A stretch of DNA of 5,297 nucleotides from Methanolobus sp. UBA474. GTDB taxonomy: Archaea > Halobacteriota > Methanosarcinia > Methanosarcinales > Methanosarcinaceae. Position numbers and translations under genes: made by a program. Position 1 is the first letter of the stretch. Every line of letters begins with the position of its first letter. The stretch is from contig DANZ01000026.1 in NCBI GenBank assembly GCA_002501695.1, forward strand, positions 1-5,297. The letters run 5' to 3'. A model generated the notes under the pieces. That model was not told the DNA's origin and did not search any database. It saw only the letters and a list, made by a program, of their open reading frames with translations. Of the stretch, positions 1 through 5,297 are shown in pieces.

Positions 1-1199
1 AAGAGAAGTTCTTCTATTATCTTCATAAAAAATACATGGGATTTGACAGGATCGACCTGCTCATGAACGACCCCTACATCGAGGATGTCACATGCAACGG
101 TCCTTATTCCAACCTGTATGTCAATCACAGGATATACGGCTCCCTTAAGACGAATGTCAGCTTTGAAGAGCTTGAGCTCAACAACTTCGTCATGAGGATG
201 GCACAGGCCGCAGGCAGGCATATATCCGTGCTCCAGCCCATCAGGGACGCCACCCTGACCGACGGCAGCCGTGCCAACCTCACCCTCGGCAAGGAAGTCA
301 CCAAAAGAGGCTCCACGTTCACCATCAGGCGGTTCAAGTCCAATCCTGTCTCCTGCATCGACCTGATGAACTACGGCACCTATGACTCCAGGGTGCTGGC
401 TTACTTCTGGCTCCTGGTAGAATACAAGCGGTCCATACTCGCGGCAGGCGGCACGGCATCAGGTAAGACCACCACCCTGAACGCCATGGGTTCCTTCATC
501 CCGCCCGAATACAAGATAGTGTCCATCGAGGACACAGCCGAGATGAACCTCATGCACCCCAACTGGACCCAGTCCATCACAAGGGCCGGCTTTGGAGGGG
601 ACAGCGGCAGCGGCAAGTCCGCAGGCGATATCGAGCTGTACGACCTGCTAAAGGCTGCACTGAGACAGAGGCCCGAATATATCGTAGTTGGTGAGGTTCG
701 TGGTTCAGAGGCGGGCACTCTCTTCCAGGCCATCTCCGTGGGTCACCCCTGTATGGGCACCATCCACGCCGGTTCCATCCACGAGCTGCTCTCAAGGGTG
801 GAATCCGAGCCCATGAACGTGCCCAGGAACCTCTTTGCCAGTGTGGACATGGTCATATTCAATGCCATGGTCAAGGTAGGCGAGCACTTCATCAGGCGTG
901 CCCTGAGGATCGTGGAAATAGTAGAGCTCGACCCGGAGCGCAAGGACCTTATCACCAATCCTGTGTTCAAATGGGACCCTGTTGAAGACCGGTATGAGTT
1001 CAGCGGAAGCAGCTCCCTTTTTGAAGATATCGAGGAGGAATTCGGTATACAGGAAGAAGAGCTCGTCCGGGAGATGGATGAGCGGGCCAGGTATCTTGAA
1101 AGCCTTGCCCGGCAGGGCATATCCCAGTATGAGGATGTTGCCCGCGCTATCCGGAAATATGCACGCTATAAAGATGAGCTCACGGAGACAATGCATTAA
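1..1199 (+). CDS. Type IV pilus/secretion ATPase, GspE/TadA/VirB11 superfamily, archaeal type (5' partial)
   Basis: This is a cytoplasmic hexameric ATPase that powers assembly of type IV pilus-like filaments or secretion. The frame is open from base 3 through the ATG at 36 to the TAA at 1197-1199. The codons before 36 read EKFFYYLHKKY, which continues the conserved N-terminal domain, so the ATG at 36 is internal; family members are usually 500-600 residues and roughly 150-200 are missing. Counting from that ATG, I see NDPYIEDVTCNG (11-22) of the N-terminal domain, Walker A GGTASGKTT (138-146), the Asp box IEDTAE (164-169), Walker B YIVVGEVRG (215-223) and the His box GTIHAGS (241-247). The last 60 residues are charged and probably helical. 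The motor residues appear intact. The two membrane proteins downstream in the same operon are its expected partners. Archaellum FlaI is a relative, but two platform proteins and no archaellin genes fit a Tad-like/EppA-dependent pilus system better. Superfamily call is firm; the exact system is inference. Confidence 0.93.
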   Translation, partial: EKFFYYLHKKYMGFDRIDLLMNDPYIEDVTCNGPYSNLYVNHRIYGSLKTNVSFEELELNNFVMRMAQAAGRHISVLQPIRDATLTDGSRANLTLGKEVTKRGSTFTIRRFKSNPVSCIDLMNYGTYDSRVLAYFWLLVEYKRSILAAGGTASGKTTTLNAMGSFIPPEYKIVSIEDTAEMNLMHPNWTQSITRAGFGGDSGSGKSAGDIELYDLLKAALRQRPEYIVVGEVRGSEAGTLFQAISVGHPCMGTIHAGSIHELLSRVESEPMNVPRNLFASVDMVIFNAMVKVGEHFIRRALRIVEIVELDPERKDLITNPVFKWDPVEDRYEFSGSSSLFEDIEEEFGIQEEELVREMDERARYLESLARQGISQYEDVARAIRKYARYKDELTETMH

Positions 1200-2114
1200 A
1201 TGTCAGATAGCAAGAATGATGTCCGCCGGGCGTTCAATGACGGGGGGACCAGCGCATATCTGGAAAAGTACAAAATGTTCTGCTACGTCCTGGGCAAGTA
1301 CTTTGACAGGAAGCCGCAGGAGGATATTGCGAAATCCCTCTACCAGGCCGACCTGGTAATGACGCCCGGGATGTTCATGTCCCTGTCCTTAGTGACAGCC
1401 TTCCTTGCAAGTGCCATTGTCTTTATCTTTTCCGTGATCCTTTTCCGCAACTCTTCCACACCCCTCGTATATATCGGGATGCTGACATTCCTCACACTTG
1501 GCCTTACAATAAGCGGTTTTCCTTTCGTGCTGTATAACAAGATATCAGGCAAGAACATGAATATCGAACATGAGCTTCCTTTTGCATTGAGCTACATGTC
1601 CATTCTCGCAAGTGCCGGCTCCTCGCCCATGGATGTCGTAAGGACCGTTGCCATAGAGGACTATGGTGAAATATCCACCGAGTTTGGCAAGGTCATGTAC
1701 CGTGTGGACGTGCTCGGCGAGGATGGTGTGACTGCCATGAACCATCTTGTGCGCAATACCTCCTCCGAGTCTTTCAGGACGATATGCATGGACCTTGCAA
1801 ATGCCATGCAGGCAGGTGGAGGTCTTCGTACGTATCTTGAGATGAAATCCCGTGAGCTCATGGACCTGCGAGGCAAGCTCCAGAGAGAGTTCGTGGATTC
1901 ACTTGCCGTGTACGGGGAAGGCTACCTGAGCGGCGTTGTAATGAGCGTGGTGCTTGTGGTCCTCATGATAGTGGTCGGAAGCGCACTGGGTATCGACCTC
2001 GGCCCCCTGACTCCCCGACAGATGTTCAACCTCTTTGTGTACTTCATGCTTCCATTCATTAACATAGTGTTCCTGGTGCTGCTCTGGATGAAATACTCAA
2101 GGAGCGTCCTATGA
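1200..2114 (+). CDS. T2SSF-domain (FlaJ/TadC-like) pilus platform membrane protein
   Basis: This 304-residue integral membrane protein probably forms part of the inner-membrane platform on which the upstream ATPase acts. Hydrophobic segments lie near residues 57-82, 88-112, 241-266 and 275-297. Between the second and third is a soluble, mostly helical T2SSF-type domain (about 113-240), with the characteristic stretch ELPFALSYMSILASAGSSP (125-143), a later NAMQAGGGL (201-209) and a basic-acidic helix. Size and layout match archaeal TadC/FlaJ-like proteins. The ATG follows directly on the TAA of the ATPase gene with no intervening base. A GGAG at 1184-1187 lies a rather long 12 bases upstream, so translation may depend on coupling. 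The gene overlaps the next by 4 bases. The N-terminal 55 residues are charged and probably cytoplasmic. Family is confident; assignment to TadB- or TadC-like subtype is not attempted. Confidence 0.9.
   Translation: MSDSKNDVRRAFNDGGTSAYLEKYKMFCYVLGKYFDRKPQEDIAKSLYQADLVMTPGMFMSLSLVTAFLASAIVFIFSVILFRNSSTPLVYIGMLTFLTLGLTISGFPFVLYNKISGKNMNIEHELPFALSYMSILASAGSSPMDVVRTVAIEDYGEISTEFGKVMYRVDVLGEDGVTAMNHLVRNTSSESFRTICMDLANAMQAGGGLRTYLEMKSRELMDLRGKLQREFVDSLAVYGEGYLSGVVMSVVLVVLMIVVGSALGIDLGPLTPRQMFNLFVYFMLPFINIVFLVLLWMKYSRSVL
2099..2104 (+). promoter_or_regulatory. Shine-Dalgarno AAGGAG for the second platform gene
   Basis: AAGGAG ends 6 bases before the ATG at 2111 and lies inside the end of the preceding gene. 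Together with the ATGA stop/start overlap it fixes the start of the downstream gene and indicates translational coupling. Confidence 0.65.
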
Positions 2115-3463
2115 AGACGGACATATATCTCCAGATGCTGAAACGCTATACACAGATAGCGAGCATACGCTATGACATCAAAAGGGAGTATCTGACTCTG
2201 GGAGTTCCTATATTCGCTGCACTGATGATCATACTTGTCGCTATACTTGCCGGACACACGCTATTCCCTCCCGAAGGGCAGAGCAGCACCGAAGTTAACA
2301 GCGAAGCTGCTGCAAAGCAAGCTGCCTATGATGCACTTCTTGCTGAGATGGAGGCAGCAGAAGCAGCTGAGAGGGGCGAGGTTCCCATAGCCGTGGAAAC
2401 TGAACCAGTCCCGGAGGAAAAGGATAGGTCAAAGGACGACCTTGACCACATAATCGTGTTTGCGACATTGGTGGCTATCATCCCCTTCTCCATAGACACC
2501 TTCCTCCAGAAAAAGAAACTGAAAAAGAGGGAAGTAGCTTTCGGTGAGTTCCTGTACAAACTGTCCGAGCTAATGAGAGGAGGCATTGATCCTGTCAAAG
2601 GTGTTGTCACCCTGTCACGGACCAATCTCGGGGCGATAAGCAAAAGCGCCAAGGATGCCGCATCCTCCATGGTACTGGGCCATTCATTCGAGGATTCCAT
2701 GCACAGGATGTCAGTTTCAATAGGAAGCAGGCTTGTTGACAAATATATTGATATCGTTGTCATGGCAGCCTATACGGGCGGAAACGTCGCAGACCTGCTT
2801 TTCCGTACCTCGGAAGACATGAGGGCTGTCATAGGCATAGAAAGGGAAAAAGAGGCCAATCTGAAGCAGTACATCATCATCTTCTACCTCGCCCAGGGTA
2901 TAATCATAATGCTGACCTACATACTTTCGACGTCCCTGCTTCCTATGATCCAGGGAGTCGGCCTGGAAATGCTGGGAGGTGCCGGTCTTTCTGATATCAA
3001 CTTCGGGCGCGGTTTCTTTCATATGATCGCCCTCAATGCCTTTTTCGGAGGGCTTATCATAGGACAGATAACCGAAGGTGAGATCAAGCACGGTTTTAAG
3101 CATTCTGCGCTCCTTATTGCCCTGAGTTATGTGGCAGTCGTGACCTTATTGCTCCCGGCTGGTGTGGGCAGCAATTATACAATAACTGCTCTTTCCGGTG
3201 ATGCTCAGGAGGTCATTGGAGGCATACCCCTGCAGGAACCTATAGTCTTTAATGTCACTGATAAGGATGGCAACGCTGTGCCAGGTACCTTTGTCAAGAT
3301 GACAATTACGCCGCAGGGTGTGATAACCAGTTCAATGACAGATCAAGAAGGGACCGTAGCTGTAAGCCCGGTTCCGGGAACAGATGCGGGTACTTATGTT
3401 GTGACGGCAACTGTTGGTGAGTCAAGCGGTGCTGCAACGATAATAGTGAATGAAGGGCATTAG
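2111..3463 (+). CDS. T2SSF-domain platform protein with extracytoplasmic loop and C-terminal Ig-like domain
   Basis: This 450-residue protein is the second platform component. Predicted membrane segments are at about 31-49, 113-130, 253-276, 302-320 and 332-350. The T2SSF-type cytoplasmic domain is about 131-252, including GEFLYKLSELMRGGIDPVKG (145-164) and AAYTGGNVADLL (219-230). With the N terminus inside, residues 50-111 form an external loop rich in Ala and Glu (for example EAAAKQAAYDALLAEMEAAE, 65-84), likely helical or coiled coil. The odd fifth membrane segment puts the C terminus outside. Residues about 355-449 resemble a bacterial Ig-like (Big-1/invasin type) fold: FNVTDKDGNAVPGTFVKMTI, then TDQEGTVAV, then GTYVVTATVGESSGAATIIV. 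The start overlaps the preceding stop (ATGA) and has a good AAGGAG. The protein is longer than its 304-residue neighbour because of the loop and Ig-like tail. Platform role is inferred from family and operon; the role of the tail is unknown. Confidence 0.88.
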   Translation: MKTDIYLQMLKRYTQIASIRYDIKREYLTLGVPIFAALMIILVAILAGHTLFPPEGQSSTEVNSEAAAKQAAYDALLAEMEAAEAAERGEVPIAVETEPVPEEKDRSKDDLDHIIVFATLVAIIPFSIDTFLQKKKLKKREVAFGEFLYKLSELMRGGIDPVKGVVTLSRTNLGAISKSAKDAASSMVLGHSFEDSMHRMSVSIGSRLVDKYIDIVVMAAYTGGNVADLLFRTSEDMRAVIGIEREKEANLKQYIIIFYLAQGIIIMLTYILSTSLLPMIQGVGLEMLGGAGLSDINFGRGFFHMIALNAFFGGLIIGQITEGEIKHGFKHSALLIALSYVAVVTLLLPAGVGSNYTITALSGDAQEVIGGIPLQEPIVFNVTDKDGNAVPGTFVKMTITPQGVITSSMTDQEGTVAVSPVPGTDAGTYVVTATVGESSGAATIIVNEGH

Positions 3464-3640
3464 GCCAAAGTTGAAAAGATAATTCATCTGGTCTCACATG
3501 GTATTTTATCGGTCTCATACTGCTTTCGGTAGCCTGTCAGCCTCTGTGAACTCTGTGGTTTGTTATTTGCATAGTTTTCTAATCGTTCTCTTTACAGAAA
3601 TCATTGATATCCGGTGGGTACTTCTGATGAACATGCTTTA
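3464..3640. other. Intergenic stretch between pilus operon and IS element
   Basis: These 177 bases hold no convincing gene. They contain two copies of GGTCTCA (3490-3496 and 3511-3517), a short tandem repeat CTCTGTG (3542-3548 and 3551-3557, separated by AA) and a T-rich tract. The stretch is the likely host 3' flank of the operon, into which the element inserted. Confidence 0.6.
3558..3593 (+). terminator. Candidate T-rich archaeal terminator of the pilus operon
   Basis: A T-rich stretch on the + strand with several short T runs (TTT, TTT, TTTT, TTT) lies about 95-130 bases after the last operon stop codon. Archaeal RNA polymerase commonly ends transcription at U-rich tracts without a hairpin. 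There is no stem-loop here and the tract is interrupted, so this is only a plausible site. Confidence 0.25.
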
Positions 3641-3644
3641 AATA
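3637..3644 (+). promoter_or_regulatory. Candidate archaeal TATA box for tnpA
   Basis: TTTAAATA resembles the archaeal TATA box. Transcription would start about 25 bases downstream, near 3665-3670, within the left-end hairpin, leaving a leader of about 30 bases before the tnpA ATG. No clear BRE is seen. The box spans the inferred left junction: TTTA from the host, AATA from the element. Confidence 0.45.
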
Positions 3645-3659
3645 GAACTAGCCAGAAAT

Positions 3660-3681
3660 CCCATACCCTAAAGGGTATGGG
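3660..3681 (+). repeat. Left-end subterminal hairpin of the IS element
   Basis: A perfect 9-bp stem (CCCATACCC at 3660-3668, GGGTATGGG at 3673-3681) closes on a TAAA loop. In this family such a hairpin on the top strand is bound by the TnpA dimer during single-strand excision and insertion. The bases immediately 5' (AAAT, 3656-3659) are in the position of the left guide sequence. Confidence 0.8.
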
Positions 3682-3696
3682 CTGAATGGCGATCAT

Positions 3697-4098
3697 ATGA
3701 ATGTATGGAAATCAAAGAACCGACATAAATACTTATTACAATATCATCTGATACTTGTATGTAAGTATCGGAAAAAATTATTAAACGAACCAATAAGAAC
3801 CGACATCATAGAACTATCTGAAGAGATATGTAAAAAACAGAATATAATCATCAAAACAATAAACACTGATCAGGATCACATCCATCATCTACTGGAAACT
3901 GAGCCTACTGTTACAGTATCCAAACTCATAAATACATTAAAATCGTATACTACATATCACATCTGGAAATTGTACCCAAAAGAACTATCTCTCCATTTCT
4001 GGAAAGAACATACTTTCTGGACAGATGGATATTTTATTTGCAGCATTGGAAACGTCAGCGAACAAACTCTTAGAGAATACATCGAAGAACAGGGTTAG
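3697..4098 (+). CDS. tnpA: IS200/IS605-family Y1 (HUH) transposase TnpA
   Basis: This 133-residue single-domain transposase cuts and rejoins single-stranded DNA at the ends of the element. The N terminus KSKNRHKYLLQYHLILVCKY (5-24) is typical of the family. The HUH motif is H61-I62-H63 in DQDHIHHLL. The C-terminal motif FWTDGYFICSIGN...LREYIEEQ supplies the nucleophile Tyr128; Gln132 follows four residues later, matching the Tyr127/Gln131 pair of IS608 TnpA. Length is normal and no frameshift or stop interrupts it, so it should be catalytically competent. The ATG at 3697 gives the usual N terminus and no earlier in-frame ATG extends it through the hairpin region. Only a weak Shine-Dalgarno-like GGCGATC (3688-3694) precedes it. 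Three bases separate its stop from tnpB. Confidence 0.95.
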   Translation: MNVWKSKNRHKYLLQYHLILVCKYRKKLLNEPIRTDIIELSEEICKKQNIIIKTINTDQDHIHHLLETEPTVTVSKLINTLKSYTTYHIWKLYPKELSLHFWKEHTFWTDGYFICSIGNVSEQTLREYIEEQG

Positions 4099-4101
4099 AA
4101 T

Positions 4102-5235
4102 ATGTCCAAACGGAATAAAGCCTATAAGTTCCGACTATATCCCAATCCTGAACATACTCTATTCTTTGTCAAGTCATTTGGTTGTTGTCGATTCATTTTC
4201 AATAAGATGCTCGCAGACAAGATACAGCATTACCAGAACACAAAAACAATGCTCAAGAATACTCCTGCTCAATACAAGGAAGAATATACATGGTTAAAGG
4301 AAGCAGACAGTTTGGCACTTGCCAATGAACAGCTGACCCTTCAGCAAGCATTCCGGAACTTCTTCCGAGACAAGAAGACCGGATTTCCTAAATTCAAGAG
4401 CAAAAAGCATTCCAGAAGAACATACACTACAAATAACCAGAGTGGAACAGTTGCCATTGTTGATAATCGCCATGTTAAGTTACCGAAGATAGGAATTGTT
4501 CGTTGTATAGTCCATCGACCAATTCCACAAGACCATAAGATTAAATCAGCTACCATTTCACAGACAGGTTCGGGAAAATTCTACATTTCTTTTTTGGTAG
4601 AATATGAACAAGAAGAAATAGTAGTACCGTTAGATAAGGAAAACTCCATAGGATTGGATTATAGCAGTCCTAACTTCTATGTCGATGACCAAGGCAGAGA
4701 AGCAAACTATCCGCGGTATTATCGGAAAGCACAGAAGAGATTAGCAGCAGAACAGCAGAAACTGGCAAGAATGAAACTCAACAGCAATAATTACCTTAAG
4801 CAAAAAAAGAAAGTTGCCAAGGTGCATGAAACTGTTGCGAACCAACGGCTGGACTGGATACGAAAAGAAGCATTGTCACTTGCAAGGAAATACGATTATG
4901 TCTTTGTTGAAGACATTAATATGAGAGGACTTGCAGGAAGCCTGAGACTTGGCAAATCAACAAATGATAATGGATTTGGGATGTTCCGAACAATTCTGGA
5001 ACAGAAGATGGAAGAAATTGGAAAGAAACTTGTCAAGATCCCAAGGTTCTACCCAAGTTCAATGACCTGTTCTGTCTGCAATGCAGTCAACAAAGAACTG
5101 ACTCTGGATGATAGGACATGGACATGTATTTGTGGAACATTCCACAACCGTGACCATAATGCTGGTGTCAATATCCGGAATTATGGAATAACATTGATAT
5201 CAAGAACCACAGGAACTGCGGAGATAGCCTGTTGA
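4102..5235 (+). CDS. tnpB: RNA-guided endonuclease TnpB (IS605 OrfB family)
   Basis: This 377-residue protein is a TnpB nuclease, the compact ancestor-like relative of Cas12. With an omega RNA from the element's right end it is expected to cut DNA beside a short TAM, typically the same sequence TnpA uses as target, helping the element persist after excision. The N-terminal helix-turn-helix region starts YKFRLYPNPEH (8-18). The RuvC triad appears complete: Asp186 in IGLDYSSP, Glu270 in VFVEDINM and Asp351 in HNRDHNAG. A zinc ribbon lies between the last two acids, with Cys323, Cys326, Cys342 and Cys344; the second pair is CxC instead of the commoner CxxC. Length is normal (ISDra2 TnpB is about 408). 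The start lies 3 bases after the tnpA stop with no strong Shine-Dalgarno, so reinitiation is likely. The 3' end overlaps the putative omega RNA. Confidence 0.95.
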   Translation: MSKRNKAYKFRLYPNPEHTLFFVKSFGCCRFIFNKMLADKIQHYQNTKTMLKNTPAQYKEEYTWLKEADSLALANEQLTLQQAFRNFFRDKKTGFPKFKSKKHSRRTYTTNNQSGTVAIVDNRHVKLPKIGIVRCIVHRPIPQDHKIKSATISQTGSGKFYISFLVEYEQEEIVVPLDKENSIGLDYSSPNFYVDDQGREANYPRYYRKAQKRLAAEQQKLARMKLNSNNYLKQKKKVAKVHETVANQRLDWIRKEALSLARKYDYVFVEDINMRGLAGSLRLGKSTNDNGFGMFRTILEQKMEEIGKKLVKIPRFYPSSMTCSVCNAVNKELTLDDRTWTCICGTFHNRDHNAGVNIRNYGITLISRTTGTAEIAC

Positions 5236-5264
5236 TACTTAGTAGAAGACTACTATTGAACAGG
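5228..5264 (+). repeat. Two-tier hairpin overlapping the tnpB stop
   Basis: The outer stem CCTGTT (5228-5233) pairs with AACAGG (5259-5264). The inner stem TAGTAG (5240-5245) pairs with CTACTA (5250-5255) around an AAGA loop. An asymmetric internal loop of 6 and 3 bases lies between them. The tnpB stop TGA (5233-5235) begins at the last base of the outer stem's 5' arm. It probably belongs to the omega RNA scaffold. Confidence 0.6.
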
Positions 5265-5266
5265 AA

Positions 5267-5290
5267 GCTCTGACCCTTTAGGGTCTGGGT
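5267..5290 (+). repeat. Right-end subterminal hairpin of the IS element
   Basis: The core GACCC (5272-5276) pairs with GGGTC (5281-5285) around a TTTA loop. The stem extends past a T-T mismatch (5271/5286) through four more pairs, two of them G-T, to 5267/5290. An imperfect stem with an internal mismatch is typical of TnpA-recognised ends, and the same bases would fold in the omega RNA. Confidence 0.75.
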
Positions 5291-5292
5291 AG

Positions 5293-5297
5293 TTCAC
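5293..5297 (+). other. Predicted right-end cleavage site TTCAC
   Basis: TTCAC lies 2 bases after the extended right-end hairpin and 7 bases after its core stem. Its first three bases TTC can pair with GAA (5264-5266) immediately 5' of the hairpin, the position of the right guide sequence in IS608-type ends. Cleavage would fall after the final base of the window. Confidence 0.5.

Larger units (their letters stand above)
3641..5297 (+). mobile_element. IS200/IS605-family insertion sequence (IS605 group, tnpA + tnpB)
   Basis: This is an apparently complete element of about 1.66 kb with tnpA and tnpB in the same direction, a subterminal hairpin at each end and no terminal inverted repeats, as expected for the family. 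The left tip is placed just after TTTA (3637-3640), 19 bases before the foot of the left hairpin. The right tip is placed after TTCAC (5293-5297), a few bases beyond the right hairpin. Both follow the IS608-like layout as I recall it. The left tip could be off by a few bases, and the right tip coincides with the window end, so the flank cannot be checked. The element is distinctly more AT-rich than the operon before it, supporting acquisition. Both proteins look intact, so it may be active. Confidence 0.85.
5150..5297 (+). ncRNA. Putative omega RNA (reRNA) scaffold at the IS right end
   Basis: In IS200/IS605 elements the TnpB guide RNA comes from the 3' end of tnpB plus the right end, and its guide is copied from the DNA just beyond the element. 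Here the last 70 bases fold into two hairpins (5228-5264 and 5267-5290) followed by the right tip TTCAC. The guide would begin at the first base after this window. The 5' boundary is a guess based on the roughly 130-150-base scaffold known for ISDra2. Confidence 0.55.

Noticed and set aside
125..1196. Several long open frames on the minus strand opposite the ATPase gene.
   Set aside because: The + strand frame has all ATPase motifs; the opposing frames are low-complexity mirror images without family features, as expected opposite GC-richer coding DNA.
1..2114. FlaI/FlaJ of an archaellum operon.
   Set aside because: A second, different platform protein follows, and no archaellin or accessory fla gene is seen; the Tad-like or generic archaeal pilus type fits better, though the upstream region is unseen.
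1922..3103. Minus-strand open frames opposite the two platform genes.
   Set aside because: They overlap genes with clear membrane and T2SSF features and have no start signals or recognisable motifs.
3173..3463. The Ig-like tail as a separate gene joined by a sequencing error.
   Set aside because: The frame is uninterrupted, the fifth membrane segment leads directly into it, and the topology is consistent with a single protein.
3498..3641. A 47-codon open frame with a hydrophobic middle, ending at the IS junction (TAA at 3639-3641).
   Set aside because: No Shine-Dalgarno, no recognisable family, overlaps the T-rich tract, and its stop uses the inferred junction; chance is the simplest explanation.
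3660..3681. The perfect hairpin as a rho-independent-like terminator of the upstream operon.
   Set aside because: No T tract follows, archaea rarely use such terminators, and its position and resemblance to the right-end hairpin fit an IS end.
4025..4297. A 90-codon + strand frame across the tnpA/tnpB junction.
   Set aside because: It lies in another frame of two well-supported transposon genes and resembles no known protein.
1..5297. CRISPR array, tRNA or rRNA genes.
   Set aside because: No regularly spaced direct repeats and no tRNA- or rRNA-like sequence seen by eye on either strand.

Overview
The window looks like a piece of a methanogenic archaeon's chromosome, most likely in or near the Methanosarcinaceae. 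That is an inference: an archaeal-type pilus/secretion ATPase sits with two FlaJ/TadC-type membrane proteins, there is an archaeal TATA-like box, the genes are tightly coupled, and an archaeal-style IS200/IS605 element follows. No rRNA, tRNA or methanogenesis gene is present to fix the taxon.

Region 1 (1-3463) is the 3' part of an operon on the + strand. It encodes a secretion ATPase of the GspE/TadA/VirB11 superfamily (5' end cut by the window edge) and two polytopic T2SSF-domain platform proteins. The first two genes abut with no gap (TAA then ATG) and the second and third overlap by ATGA, so they should be translated together. The ATPase would power the two membrane proteins, which form the inner-membrane base of a type IV pilus-like or Tad-like (EppA-dependent) surface filament or secretion machine. 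No pilin or prepilin peptidase gene is visible. The third protein is unusual: it has an Ala/Glu-rich extracytoplasmic loop and a C-terminal Ig-like (Big-1-type) domain predicted to lie outside the membrane.

Region 2 (3464-3640) is a gene-poor stretch with a T-rich tract that may end the operon transcript and a small CTCTGTG tandem repeat.

Region 3 (about 3641-5297) is an apparently complete IS200/IS605 element, clearly more AT-rich than the host genes. It has a left-end hairpin, tnpA (HUH/Y1 transposase, catalytic residues intact), tnpB (RNA-guided nuclease, RuvC triad intact) and a right end with two strong hairpins that would form the scaffold of an omega RNA. The predicted right tip (TTCAC) is the last base of the window, so the omega RNA guide would begin just outside. 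TnpA would move the element as single-stranded DNA; TnpB with the omega RNA would cut empty donor sites and favour retention. The left junction seems to create a TATA box from host and element bases together.
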